Shown here in pieces: positions 9,279-18,819 of a stretch of DNA of 64,000 nt. Each line of letters opens with the position of its first letter. Position 1 is the stretch's first letter. Under the pieces are notes generated by a model, which saw only the letters and a program-made list of their open reading frames with translations, was not told the DNA's origin and did not search any database. The position numbers and the translations under genes are program-made. This DNA comes from JAEMQF01 sp963775015 (GTDB lineage Bacteria; Pseudomonadota; Gammaproteobacteria; Burkholderiales; Burkholderiaceae_C), in contig CAVZHI010000001.1 in NCBI GenBank assembly GCA_963775015.1, forward strand, positions 372,001 to 436,000, given 5' to 3'.

Positions 9279-10196
9279 TCAGCGCATCGGCGGGTCCGGC
9301 ACGAAGCCCGCGTTGCGGCTGAGCGGAAATGGCGTCGGGCTGGTGAGCGATGCCGCCGGCGCCAACACGCCGGCGCGGGCCAGGTTCTCGTGGCGGTCGT
9401 AGAACAGGCTCACTTGCTCGGCCGGGTGTGAGCTTCGGCGCACGAAGGTGGTCGTGCTCGCGTAGGAGTTTTCGCGCGCGCCGTGTGCGGTGCCGAGGCG
9501 CTCGGTGCGCTCGCGCAGCGGCGCACGCGCCGAATCGGCCGCGGCACCAGCGGAGTTTTCCGCTGCCGCCGACTTCGCCTCGGGCCCACCGCGTTCCGCT
9601 TCGCGCGCAGCGCCCGAGGCCGGCGCTGTGCCTTGGCTGTCCGCCCGTCCCACCTGCGGCGCGATGGGCTGCGGTGGAACGACGACGCGCTCGTTGAACA
9701 CCGCCACGCCGATCACGCCCACGTCGTTCGGGCGCCCGGTCAACGCGGCGTAGGAATCGGGAAGCGCGGCGAACTCGAACGCCGCCACCTCGTGGTTGCT
9801 CTTGCGCCAGCCGGTGATTTCATGCGACGCCCAGGGCTGCAGCACATAACCGCCCTGGTTCCAGGCGGCGGTCTGGCCGGTGACGATGTTCACGCCGTCA
9901 ACCGACATGACGGCCAATACCCGCTCGCCGGTCCGGTTCGTGACGCGGATCGCGTAGCGCGCGCCGGGCCGGCCGGCGATGTAGTGCCGGCCGCGATACG
10001 GATAAACCTCTAGCACGCCGGCGGCGTCGCGGTCCACGAGCACCACGTCAACGAGCTTTCCCACGGCGTTGGCGTTGAACGCCGCGCTCAGCGCCGTTGC
10101 CGCCAGCGCTGCGGCGGCGAGGCGGCCACGCCAACGACGGAGCGTTGCGGTGCCGAGTGTCGAATTGCTCGGGTTGGAGAGGTTGCGTGGCCACAT
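9279..10196 (-). CDS. Exported protein of unknown function
   Basis: A 305-residue protein with an N-terminal export signal (WRGRLAAAALAATALSAAFNANA, cut before VGK). The following domain (residues about 50-180) has strand-rich text such as YAIRVTNRTGERVLAVMSVDG, NQGGYVLQPWASHEITGWRKS and EVAAFEFAALPDSYA. This looks like a compact beta-sandwich, seen in uncharacterised proteins of Burkholderiales. The rest (about 190-305) is low-complexity, rich in Ala, Glu, Ser and Arg, with a tail resembling other accessory exported proteins (SSHPAEQVSLFYDRHENL). It is divergent from the CHAT protease gene with a 153-base intergenic region, so the two may share control. I do not recognise a catalytic motif. 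Confidence 0.7.
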   Translation of the reverse strand: MWPRNLSNPSNSTLGTATLRRWRGRLAAAALAATALSAAFNANAVGKLVDVVLVDRDAAGVLEVYPYRGRHYIAGRPGARYAIRVTNRTGERVLAVMSVDGVNIVTGQTAAWNQGGYVLQPWASHEITGWRKSNHEVAAFEFAALPDSYAALTGRPNDVGVIGVAVFNERVVVPPQPIAPQVGRADSQGTAPASGAAREAERGGPEAKSAAAENSAGAAADSARAPLRERTERLGTAHGARENSYASTTTFVRRSSHPAEQVSLFYDRHENLARAGVLAPAASLTSPTPFPLSRNAGFVPDPPMR

Positions 10197-10349
10197 GATC
10201 AGATCCTGTATGGGAGTTGCGATAGGTGTTGAACGCGCGGAAGCGACCCATGGGGTGAACTCAGGTTTTCAACTCCGCGCAGGCCGGCACGCAGCGGCAG
10301 TTGCGGGTGAGCGTTGTCGCCGGCGCCGTCTGCGGCGCAGAATCCCGCC

Positions 10350-13290
10350 ATGTCCGCGCATCTCCTGATGGGGCTCGTCCTGCTGCTCGCCGCCGTTTCA
10401 ACGCGCGCGCAGGACGCTGGCGACGCGTCGGCGAACCAGCCCTTGATGCTCGTGAACCCGCGCGAGGCCGAGGCGTTGCGTCGCACGCTGGCCGCACCGG
10501 TGCCGCCGAACGCCACGGCCGACGCGCTCGGGCGCCACTTCACCGACAAAGACATCGCCGCCGAGCGGCTGGGCGACAAGAGCGAGCGTGAGCGAGTTCT
10601 GCGCGAGGCGATAGAACACCTGCCCGGCGACCCGCGCTGGCCGAACAACCTGGCCGTCGTGCTGAAGTCTCAGGTGCGCTGGGACGAAAGCCGCAAGTTC
10701 CATGAAATGGCGATCGAGCGCGCCCGGCACCCCGCCGATCGCTTGTTCTATGAGTCGAACTTGATGCGCCTGCAGCAGGAGCGCGGCGCCGACGATGCCG
10801 TGGCCCGCGCCGCGCAGGTGCGCCGCGACGGCGAAGCCTTGTTGCCAGGGTTGAAGGCGTCGAACCAACGCATCAGCGTGCTGCGTGCGCTGGGCTCGGC
10901 AGCGGCAGTCGAGGCCAGCGTGCATTCGCGCCGCGGCGAGTTCAACGACGCCCTGGCCGCTGCTGCCGAGTGCGAGCGCTGGAACCGGGAGGCGCTCGAG
11001 ACCGCACAGGCCCTTCCCGACGCCAGCGCAGCGATCCTCATGCGCGCGGCTTCCGCGCTGGCCGCCGCGCAAAGGGAAAGGGCTGCCGCGTTGGGCCGGC
11101 TGGGTCGATTTGCCGAAATGCAGGCCGTGCTCGCCGAACACCTGCAGTTGATCCAGCGCCATCCCATCGACGCCACGTTTGCCGCCGGGGCGCACCAGTC
11201 GCTGGCCTCGCTGCACCTGCAGCGGCGTGAATTCGCGCAGGCCGAGCGCCAGCTTCGCCTGGCACTGCAGGTGCTCGATTCGCTCGGCACCCCGAAAACC
11301 GCGCCCACTCGCGTGTCCAAGGTGGCCGACCTCGTGCTCACGCTGTGGGCGCGTGGTTTGTACGCGCAGGCTCGCGCCGAGATTGATGCGCTCGACGAGC
11401 ACGCGCGGCGTGACAAGACCCCGCCGGCGCGGGTTCGTTTGGCCTATGAACGTGGCCTGGTCGACCTGATGACGGGGCGGCCGGCGCAGGCCGCGGCCTT
11501 GTTCAGCGACGTCGCGCGGCGCCATCTCGCGAGCTACGGCGAGGGGCACTACTTCGTCGCGAATGCGCGTGGGTTGCAGGGCGTTGCGCTGTGGCTGGGC
11601 GGCAAGCCCGAGCAGTCCGAGGCGGCAGCGGAACTCCTCAAGCAGGCCGTGTTCGATCATCAGCTGCCGCGCAACGCGGATTTCCTGAACGATGTGGCGC
11701 TGCGCAAACTCACCCGCGAACTGATCTTCACGACCTACCTCGAAGCGATGGCGCAGCGCGGCGGCCTGCAGGCGCTGCTCGCACTGGGCGTGGCGGATCG
11801 GCTGCTCGACGGCGTCACGGCGCAGGCGATGGCCGACGCCGCGGTGCGCTCGTCGACCCACAACACCGCCCTCGCTGCACTCGTGCGCCAGGAGCAGGAC
11901 CTGCGCATCGAGATGCACGCGCTGCAGCAAGTGCTGCAAAGTGGTTCGGAACCGGACGCCCTGGCCGAGCCGGACGCCGCCCGCGCGAAGCGCCGAATCA
12001 GCGAACTCGAACTGACCCGCCAGCAGGTCCAAGAGCGCATCCGCGGCCGCTTTCCGGGCTACGACAGGCTCGTCCGGCCGGCGTTGCCGAGCGCCACGGA
12101 TGTGGCGCAACGCCTGGGCCGCGACGAAGTGCTTCTGCTCGCCGTGCCCACCGAGAAGGCGCTCTACGTGTGGGCCCTGACGGCCGACGAGCTGCCGACT
12201 TTTGCGCGCGTCGATGCAACTTTGCCGTCGCTGCGCGCGCTGGTGAATCGGCTGCGCCGCAGCGTCGAGTTCGCACCCGGCCGCGGGCAGCTGCCGGTGT
12301 TCGATGCGCAGGCTGCGCATGAGCTGTATCGCCTCGTGCTCGCGCCCGTGGCGGCACGCCTGCAAGGGCGCCGCCACCTGATCGTCGCATCGGCCGGGCC
12401 ACTGGCGATGATTCCGTTCGCCATGCTGCTCGCGGCGCCGCCGACGGGCCAGCAGCGCCGACTGGGCGTGGCTCGCGCGCCAGATCGCGATCAGCCACGT
12501 GCCGAGCGTCAGCGCCTGGCTGGCGCTGCGCCAGATGCCGCATGCACCCAACGCAGCGGAGCCCTTGATCGCCTGGGGCGACCCGGCGTATTCGCGCGCC
12601 GCTGCGGCCGAGCTGGCGAGTCGCTCGAACGCCCGAGACCTGAGGCTGACACGCGCGTCGGCCGCGGCGACGCTCCAGTACACCGAATTGCCGCCGCTGC
12701 CGGAAACGCGCGCCGAGATCCTCGCGATCGCCGCGTCGCTGAAAGCGGATCAGCGTGACCTGCTGCTGGGCGCACGGGCCACGCGCGAAAGCGTGCTCGA
12801 AGCGAACCGCAGCGGGTTGCTGGCGAAGAAGCGTGTGATCGTGTTCGCCACCCACGGCTTGATGGCCGGCGACCTGCCGGGGCTCGAACAGCCGGCCCTG
12901 GCCTTGACTCCAACGCCCAGCGATCCCAACCCCTTGGCGGCGCTGATCGGGCTGGACGATGTGCTGTCGCTGCAGCTCAACGCCGACTGGGTGGTGCTGA
13001 GCGCCTGCAACACCGCCGCCGCCGACGGCAAGGCGCATGAAGCGCTCACGGGTCTGGCGCGCGGCTTCCTCTATGCCGGGGCGCGCAGCCTGCTCGTGAC
13101 CCATTGGCCCGTGGAAACCGAGTCGGCCAAGCGCATCACCGCCGGCACGTTCGAGTTGCACATGTCGAACGCACGTTCCAGCAAGGCTGAAAGCCTGCGC
13201 CAGTCGATGCTGCGCCTACTCGCCACCCCGGAGTATTCGCACCCGGCGTTCTGGGCGCCCTACGTGCTGGTGGGCGATGGGGTGCGTTGA
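10350..13290 (+). CDS. Exported TPR-CHAT cysteine protease, one frameshift
   Basis: About 980 aa when corrected. An export signal (MSAHLLMGLVLLLAAVSTRAQ) is followed by a long helical TPR-like region (residues about 50-560), a linker helix (QEQDLRIEMHALQQVLQ) and a C-terminal CHAT domain. CHAT is the caspase-like fold of separase relatives; its dyad is visible as His in FATHG (about residue 835) and Cys in VVLSACNT (about 886). The domain ends with the usual HPAFWAPYVLVGDG. Near base 12440 the frame shifts, probably by loss of two bases in GGGCGCCAGC-like text; both sides are otherwise intact. The signal peptide places this protease in the periplasm or outside, which is unusual for CHAT proteins studied in defence. 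It is convergent with the CHASE2 block. A damaged paralogue lies at 44.2-47.1 kb. Confidence 0.85.
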
Positions 13291-13322
13291 GGGCAGGGGG
13301 CCGCCGATCGGCGACGATTCCC

Positions 13323-14231
13323 TCAGTCGCGCCCGCCGTAGCGCAGCAGCCACTGCCGCACCGCGGGCGATTGAGAAGGCAACGCGGCGACGCGCTGCAG
13401 CGCCTCCAGCGTCCAGCGGCCGTCGTCTTGCGCCGCCAGGTAGTCGGCGTAGAACAGGGCGCGCGCTTCGTCGGTCAGGCCGGCGGCCTTCAACACCTCC
13501 GGCATCGCCGGCACGGCGCCCGGCGCCACGGCGACGATGCCGTCTTCGCGAATCCCTTCGATGCGGTAGCCGGCGCGGTTGCGCACCCAGAGCGTGTACT
13601 CGCCGGGTTCGATGTCTGCCGGCGGCAAAAGCACCGAATGCGCGCTGATGTTCGCCCGGGAAACGACCTCACGGCCGTCGCTGGTGCGCAGCAGTTGAAT
13701 CGAATAGGGCCCGGCACCGCCAGTCCAGGCGACATACAAGGTGCGCCGGCCCGCTGCGATGCTCGACTGTGGCGCAGCGAACAGCGCCGGCAGCGCCAGG
13801 GGTGCGATATCGCGCGTCAGCGCGCCGACCCGCTGCTTGCGCTGTTGCGCACTGCCGATCATGGCGCGCAGCGCTGCCGCCAGACTCGCGGCAATGCTGC
13901 GCTCGCTGCACGGAATTTCGAGTTGCAGGCCCGGGGTTTCGGCGTCGAGCTGCATTCTCAGATTGCTCGCCAGGCGAATCCGCACGACGGCTTTTTCGTC
14001 GAGCAGCTTGAGCCGGTCGCAGGCCTGCAGGCCGGCCTCGGGGTAGGCGATCGCCTTGCCGGCGCGGTCGAGCCGGAACGCAGAAGTGGGCACGACCAGC
14101 GTTTTCGGATCGGGCTCTACCCATCCGGCGACTTCGCCCGCTTGCGCATGAGCGTGCGCGCACAGCGCGCTCGCCGCCACAAGCAGCAGGATGGCGCGCG
14201 CTGCGCCGAGGAATGTCGCATCACTGTTCAT
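13323..14231 (-). CDS. Exported protein of unknown function, coupled to CHASE2 gene
   Basis: A 302-residue protein with a signal peptide (LGAARAILLLVAASALCAHAHA, cut before QAG). The mature N-terminal part holds WVEPDPKTLVVPTSAFRLDRAG. A central piece (LYVAWTGGAGPYSIQLLRTSDGREV, then PGEYTLWVRNRAGYRIEGI) looks like an immunoglobulin-type or other beta-sandwich. The C-terminal 60 residues are helical (PEVLKAAGLTDEARALFYADYLAA), resembling a TPR-like cap. Its ATG (14229-14231) overlaps the stop of the CHASE2 gene (ATGA), so the two proteins are made together and probably act together at the outer face of the inner membrane. I recognise no enzyme motif. CHASE2 and CHAT genes are also found together in cyanobacteria, from memory. 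Confidence 0.72.
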   Translation of the reverse strand: MNSDATFLGAARAILLLVAASALCAHAHAQAGEVAGWVEPDPKTLVVPTSAFRLDRAGKAIAYPEAGLQACDRLKLLDEKAVVRIRLASNLRMQLDAETPGLQLEIPCSERSIAASLAAALRAMIGSAQQRKQRVGALTRDIAPLALPALFAAPQSSIAAGRRTLYVAWTGGAGPYSIQLLRTSDGREVVSRANISAHSVLLPPADIEPGEYTLWVRNRAGYRIEGIREDGIVAVAPGAVPAMPEVLKAAGLTDEARALFYADYLAAQDDGRWTLEALQRVAALPSQSPAVRQWLLRYGGRD

Positions 14232-15817
14232 GCCGAACCGCCCTTCTTCGCCGCGATGGTTCCAGATGGGGCCGCGCCAGGCAATCCCACGACAGGAGGA
14301 TCGCCCTTCGGCTCTGCGCCCGTCTGCGGGTTCTTGCGCCGCGCCAGAGACTCCTGCAGGCTGGTGATCCCCTTGTGCACCTGGATGCCGAGCAGGGGCA
14401 GCGCGAAATCGAGCCAGACGCCATGCTTGAACAAGCTGAAGCTGATCCACGGCAGCACGGCCAGGAGCGCGCAAGTGGCGATCACCGTCCCGAGCAGCGA
14501 GCGCCAGCGCGAGAACGCGTAGCCGATGACGACGATCATCGCCAGCGCCAGTGGCGCAGTGACCCACATGCTGGGCGGGGCGACGACACGATGCCGCGTC
14601 ATCGAATCGATGGCGTTGAGCAACAGCACCGCGCCGGGCATCTCGCCGAGCGGCGTGAAGTGCGAGTCGACGGTCTCCGGGAAGGTCTGGCCGATCAGCA
14701 CGACGCGCCCCTTCAACTCGTGGCGCGCCTGGCCCTGCAGCAACTCGAGTGCGGGAAGCACGTTGGGCGGCCTGGCCCAGCGGAACACGACCCGGTTGCC
14801 CAGGTCGTCGGCCCCGGGCGCCTGCTGGCTCATGTGAATGCCGAGTTTTGCAAACGCCGCGTGCGTGTTGCGCCAGCTCGCACCGATCAGCGCCTCGGCT
14901 TGTTTGTCCAGCGCTGACGCGGCGTGCGGCGGGTTCGAGGGCGTCGCGTCGGGGCGGTTCGGAAACGGCGCGCAAGCTTCGCGGGGCTCGGCGAGCTCCC
15001 AGGGCATCGCGCCCACGGGCAAGCCGAAGTGCCGCGCCGCCACGGTCAACTGCACCGAAGGCACGATCCGGACCTTGCCTTCGCCGGCAACCGCACCGCG
15101 CTCGCAGACCACCTGCAACAAGTGCCAGTCGCGCAAGATGCGGTCCGGCGAGACGGAGAAAAACGGCGCCGCCACGACGATGCGGCCACCCGACGCGGCA
15201 ATCACCCGGTCGATCTCGGGCGCGGCGCGCAGTTCGTCGAAGTAGCCTTCGAAAAACGGCGTCGCCTCGGTGCCGGCGTGGGCGAGCAATCGGCTCTGCT
15301 CGGGCAAGGGTTGGCGCAGGGTTCGCACCAGCACAAGTTGCCGGTCCGCGGCGAACCAGGGCGCCGCGAGCAGCGCCTCGAGTCGCGCGGCAAAGCGGCG
15401 GTCTTCAGCCAGATCCTGCTCGCGCCCGCTCGTCCCCTCGACTGCGACGTCCAGCACCACCTGGCTCGCGCCGCGCTGGAACGCGCCTTCGATGAGCGAC
15501 GCCAGCAGGTCGCGCGGCGCGCGCGACGGCTCGCCGCCACCCCACAGGGGGTGGCGCCAGGTTCGATCGTCGATGTCGACCAGAACCAACTTCGGCGGCG
15601 CCGGCAGGCCTTCGTGCCCTTCGGGAGCCACCGCGGCGCTGGCGCGCAGCATCCGGTCGAAGGCGGCGTTTTGGGCATTGATCACGAGCGACAGCTGCAG
15701 GCCGCTGCTCGCCCAGTTCAACAACAGGATGATCGCCACGCCGATCCCGATGTTGATCAGCCAGTGCTTCGTTCGCGGGTTGAGTCCGCTCCAAAGGGTG
15801 GTGAGCCTCGCGCGCAA
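14228..15817 (-). CDS. CHASE2-domain membrane sensor without output domain
   Basis: A 529-residue protein. A membrane helix near residues 20-42 (HWLINIGIGVAIILLLNW) is followed by an extracytoplasmic CHASE2 domain up to about residue 410. The domain shows LVLVDIDDRTW, the RGASQVVLDV motif and the closing GRVVLIGQTFPETVDSHFTP. Two or three further membrane helices (about 414-475: APLALAMIVVIGYAFSRW, LLGTVIATCALLAVLPWISF) end in a short cytoplasmic tail. CHASE2 usually senses an external signal for a cyclase, kinase or phosphatase domain, and none is attached here. The first codon is TTG at 15815-15817; no ATG fits, so the start is uncertain. The 259 bases up to the NHL gene contain no ORF I can support. 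Confidence 0.85.
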   Translation of the reverse strand: MRARLTTLWSGLNPRTKHWLINIGIGVAIILLLNWASSGLQLSLVINAQNAAFDRMLRASAAVAPEGHEGLPAPPKLVLVDIDDRTWRHPLWGGGEPSRAPRDLLASLIEGAFQRGASQVVLDVAVEGTSGREQDLAEDRRFAARLEALLAAPWFAADRQLVLVRTLRQPLPEQSRLLAHAGTEATPFFEGYFDELRAAPEIDRVIAASGGRIVVAAPFFSVSPDRILRDWHLLQVVCERGAVAGEGKVRIVPSVQLTVAARHFGLPVGAMPWELAEPREACAPFPNRPDATPSNPPHAASALDKQAEALIGASWRNTHAAFAKLGIHMSQQAPGADDLGNRVVFRWARPPNVLPALELLQGQARHELKGRVVLIGQTFPETVDSHFTPLGEMPGAVLLLNAIDSMTRHRVVAPPSMWVTAPLALAMIVVIGYAFSRWRSLLGTVIATCALLAVLPWISFSLFKHGVWLDFALPLLGIQVHKGITSLQESLARRKNPQTGAEPKGDPPVVGLPGAAPSGTIAAKKGGSA

Positions 15818-16076
15818 AGTATTGTTCTCGGTGGCGAGATGGGTTGGATGCTTTCCTGCCCGTTCACTCGCCAGCGTATAGGGTGAACCGGGGCTGCTTC
15901 ACTAGCTTCAGCATGGCCTAGCGAAGACTTTCGGCCTTTGCAGCTTCAGCGTTGGCATCATAGTATTCGAAGGTCGCAGTCGTCAGCAGCGGCTGCTGCA
16001 TGCAACCCGGTGCGCCGAAGATGGGTCTCGTTCATCTGGCTGGCGTTACGGCCGACAGTTCAGTCCGCGTCGTCGC

Positions 16077-18731
16077 CTACGGCAAGACGATTCGAATGAC
16101 GTTGTTTTCCGTGTCCGATACGTACACCACGCCGTTGCCGTCGACGGCAATTCCGCGCGGAGAATTGAAAGATGCCACCGTGGCCGTGCCATTGGCATAG
16201 CCCGCGTCGTTGCCACCAGCCAGGACTGTGATGGCACCGGTGGTATCGATGACACGGATTGCATTGTTTCCTCTGTCAGCGACATACAGGTTGCCGGCGA
16301 CGTCCAGTGCAACAGCGTAGGGTCCACAAAACAACACCGACGTTGGCAGGTCCGCCGCGCATCCGAGGGTACCGCCCGCGACAGTAGACACGCTGCCGTT
16401 CGATGTGATCCTCCGAATCGCGTGGTTGCCGTGGTCTGCGACATACACGTTGCCGCTGCCGTCGACAACCAGGCTCGTGGGCGCGACGAATCTTGCCGAT
16501 ACCCCGGGCCCGTTGATCAAACCCGCCGATCCGTCTCCCGCCAACGTGCTCACTACGCCGAGCGGCGTGATCTTGCGAATGGCATTGTTGTCGGTGTCGG
16601 CCACGTACACATTGCCAGAGGCATCCACTGCAACGCCTTCGGGACTGTTGAACGTCGCAGCCCGTCCCGTGCCGTTACTGAATCCTGGGCTGCCGCTACC
16701 CGCCAGGGTGGTCACCACACCGGCCGGCGTGACCTTGCTGATCGAATGACTGAACTTGCCCGCGACGTAGACGTTGTTGTTCACATCGACGGCAACACCT
16801 TGTGCGCCGCCAAAGGAGCCGCTTCCGCCGCTGAATGTGCTCACCACACCCGCGGGTGTGATGCGTCGAATGGCGTCGTTGGCGGCGTCCGCAACGTAGA
16901 GATTTCGACTGGCGTCCGAGGCTAGCCCCTGCGGAAAATTGAAACGTACCGCAGTGCCGGTACCTTCGCTATACCCCGACGAGCCACCCTTGCCAGCCAG
17001 AGTGGTTGTCACGCCGCCTGCGGTGACGCTCCGGATGGCGTTGTTGCGGGTATCGGCCACGATGACGTTGCCGCCGCCATCTAGCCTTACACCGAGGGGG
17101 AAGAGAAACTTCGCATTGACTCCTGTTCCATCCGCAAATCCGCCAGTCTGCTTACCACCGGCGAGCGTGGTCACCACGCCAGTGGATGTGACTTTCCTAA
17201 TTGCGGTGAGTTCGGCGACATATAGGTTTCCGCTGCCGTCGGCGGCAATGGCGCGGGGTTCCATGAATGACGCCGCAAGACCGGTGTTGTTTACGCTGTC
17301 GTTCGAGCCACTGCCGGCGAACGTCGTCACCGTGCCATTGGGCGCGATCCTTCTTATGGCGTAATTGAACGCATCGACAACGAATACATTGCCGAGGCTG
17401 TCGAGCGCCACGCCGCAAGGAAAGTTGAATGAAGCGACCGAGGCCGCGCCGTCGGTGAAGCCGGGTGATCCGTTGCCGGCCATCGTCGTGACAACGGCGT
17501 TCGGCGTCACCTTTCGGATCAGGTGATTCGACGCATCTGCGACGTAGAGGTTGTCGCTGGCATCCAGCGCGATCGCCGTAGGGTTGACGAATCTCGCGGC
17601 GGTTCCGGTCCCGTCGGCTCTGCCGCCGTTGCGATCGCCTGCAAATGTAGTCACAACCCCCGCGGGCGAAACCTTGCGGATGGTGTGATTCCCGCCATCG
17701 GGCACGTAGATGTTGCCGCCGCTGTCGACCGCGATTCCGATCGGAACGTTCGAGCCGAAGTTGAACTGTGCGGCAGTGCCCGTTCCATCACTGAATCCCC
17801 TCTTGCCGCCCGCAAGAGTGGATACGACACCTGCGGCGGTGATCTTGCGAATGGCCTGATTCAGCTGATCGGCGACGTACATGTTCCCGCTGCTGTCGAA
17901 GGCCACGCCCGAAGGCAGACCGAAGGTCGCGACTGCCAGCGCACCGTTGATGAATGATTCCTGAACACCCGCCAAGGTGCCGACCACCACGGTCTTGTCG
18001 CCGGTGACCCTGCCGATCGACAGGCGATCCAACAAGAAGTCGTATTTGTCTCCTCGCACCGCCTGATACGGGGTGGCGACCGCATTGAAAGTAAAGGGGT
18101 CAAGGCCGGCATAAACCATGGGAGCCATCAGCCCGGTGTTCACCTTGGCGATGGCCGCTGGCAGCGCAGGAGCATTTGCCGCCAGGATGGCCGGCGTGAC
18201 GGCCGAAGCGCCACCACTGAGGCTGGCGGCATCGGCGACGTAGTTGCTAATCTTGTCCGTCAGCCCGGTGATATTGATGGTCACGAAGCAGCGGGTCGTG
18301 ACCGGTGTGGTCGATACCGAGTACCAGAACGACCCGTCGGGGCGTTGAACCTTGACGACGAATGGCGAGGTCATGCCCTTGATGCTGAGACGATAGTACC
18401 CAAGGGCATCGGTCGTCCCACTGACAGTGCGGCCGGCACTGTCGGTCAACGCCACCGGGGCATTGGCGATGGGTGCACCATCCCCGGCCGAGCCGTCGGC
18501 GCCCGCAGCGCCCGAATCCCCGCCACCGAAGTCCCTATCCGTATCGGGAATCGTCCGGCCCAAGCTGTCCACCATCAGCGCAAGGGGTTGCGCCGGCACC
18601 CCACCACCGCAGCCACCACCGCCGCCGCTACCGACACCGCCGCCACCGCCACCGCCATCACCGCCACCACCGCCACCACAGGCTGCAAGAGTGACCACGA
18701 ACACGCTCGTTGCGATGACGCGGCTGCGCAT
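16077..18731 (-). CDS. Lipoprotein with twelve NHL repeats (double beta-propeller)
   Basis: An 884-residue lipoprotein. The ATG at 18729-18731 gives a textbook lipobox signal, MRSRVIATSVFVVTLAAC, so the protein is lipid-anchored. A glycine-only linker follows, then a small beta domain (about 70-170) with SGAAGADGSAGDGAPIANA and TDALGYYRLSI, typical of carboxypeptidase-regulatory-like folds. From about residue 260 there are twelve NHL repeats of roughly 53-57 residues (consensus GVAVDASGNVYVADTxNNAI, RKIT..G.VVTTLAG), enough for two six-bladed propellers; repeat 8 is about ten residues shorter. NHL propellers bind proteins, sugars or RNA, and the ligand is not predictable here. The gene follows the caspase-like gene by 88 bases on the same strand, suggesting one operon. 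Confidence 0.88.
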   Translation of the reverse strand: MRSRVIATSVFVVTLAACGGGGGGDGGGGGGGVGSGGGGGCGGGVPAQPLALMVDSLGRTIPDTDRDFGGGDSGAAGADGSAGDGAPIANAPVALTDSAGRTVSGTTDALGYYRLSIKGMTSPFVVKVQRPDGSFWYSVSTTPVTTRCFVTINITGLTDKISNYVADAASLSGGASAVTPAILAANAPALPAAIAKVNTGLMAPMVYAGLDPFTFNAVATPYQAVRGDKYDFLLDRLSIGRVTGDKTVVVGTLAGVQESFINGALAVATFGLPSGVAFDSSGNMYVADQLNQAIRKITAAGVVSTLAGGKRGFSDGTGTAAQFNFGSNVPIGIAVDSGGNIYVPDGGNHTIRKVSPAGVVTTFAGDRNGGRADGTGTAARFVNPTAIALDASDNLYVADASNHLIRKVTPNAVVTTMAGNGSPGFTDGAASVASFNFPCGVALDSLGNVFVVDAFNYAIRRIAPNGTVTTFAGSGSNDSVNNTGLAASFMEPRAIAADGSGNLYVAELTAIRKVTSTGVVTTLAGGKQTGGFADGTGVNAKFLFPLGVRLDGGGNVIVADTRNNAIRSVTAGGVTTTLAGKGGSSGYSEGTGTAVRFNFPQGLASDASRNLYVADAANDAIRRITPAGVVSTFSGGSGSFGGAQGVAVDVNNNVYVAGKFSHSISKVTPAGVVTTLAGSGSPGFSNGTGRAATFNSPEGVAVDASGNVYVADTDNNAIRKITPLGVVSTLAGDGSAGLINGPGVSARFVAPTSLVVDGSGNVYVADHGNHAIRRITSNGSVSTVAGGTLGCAADLPTSVLFCGPYAVALDVAGNLYVADRGNNAIRVIDTTGAITVLAGGNDAGYANGTATVASFNSPRGIAVDGNGVVYVSDTENNVIRIVLP
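18600..18680. repeat. CCACCG-type microsatellite encoding a glycine linker
   Basis: A run of CCACCG/CCGCCA trinucleotide units on the plus strand. On the minus strand it encodes the Gly-rich segment just after the lipobox cysteine of the NHL lipoprotein. Such runs change length by polymerase slippage; multiples of three would alter only linker length, while other changes would switch the gene off. Confidence 0.7.
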
Positions 18732-18819
18732 GATTGGCCTCTTTGGTCGTTTGGGGACAGAGATGTGGGACGAAGTCATTTTGAGCAATTCAGATCGGCG
18801 ATGCCGGGTCGTGAAGGGG

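Noticed and set aside
10398..12683. A 761-residue open frame on the minus strand inside the CHAT gene, and similar long antisense frames elsewhere (for example 638-2059 plus, 3255-4556 minus, 21760-23319 plus).
   Set aside because: High GC content makes stop codons rare in antisense frames. Their translations are Arg/Ala/His-rich without motifs, while the opposite strand encodes recognisable proteins.
16077..18000. Regular spacing of about 165 bases that could be taken for a direct-repeat array or CRISPR.
   Set aside because: The period matches the NHL protein repeat. The units are diverged coding sequence without identical repeats or spacers.
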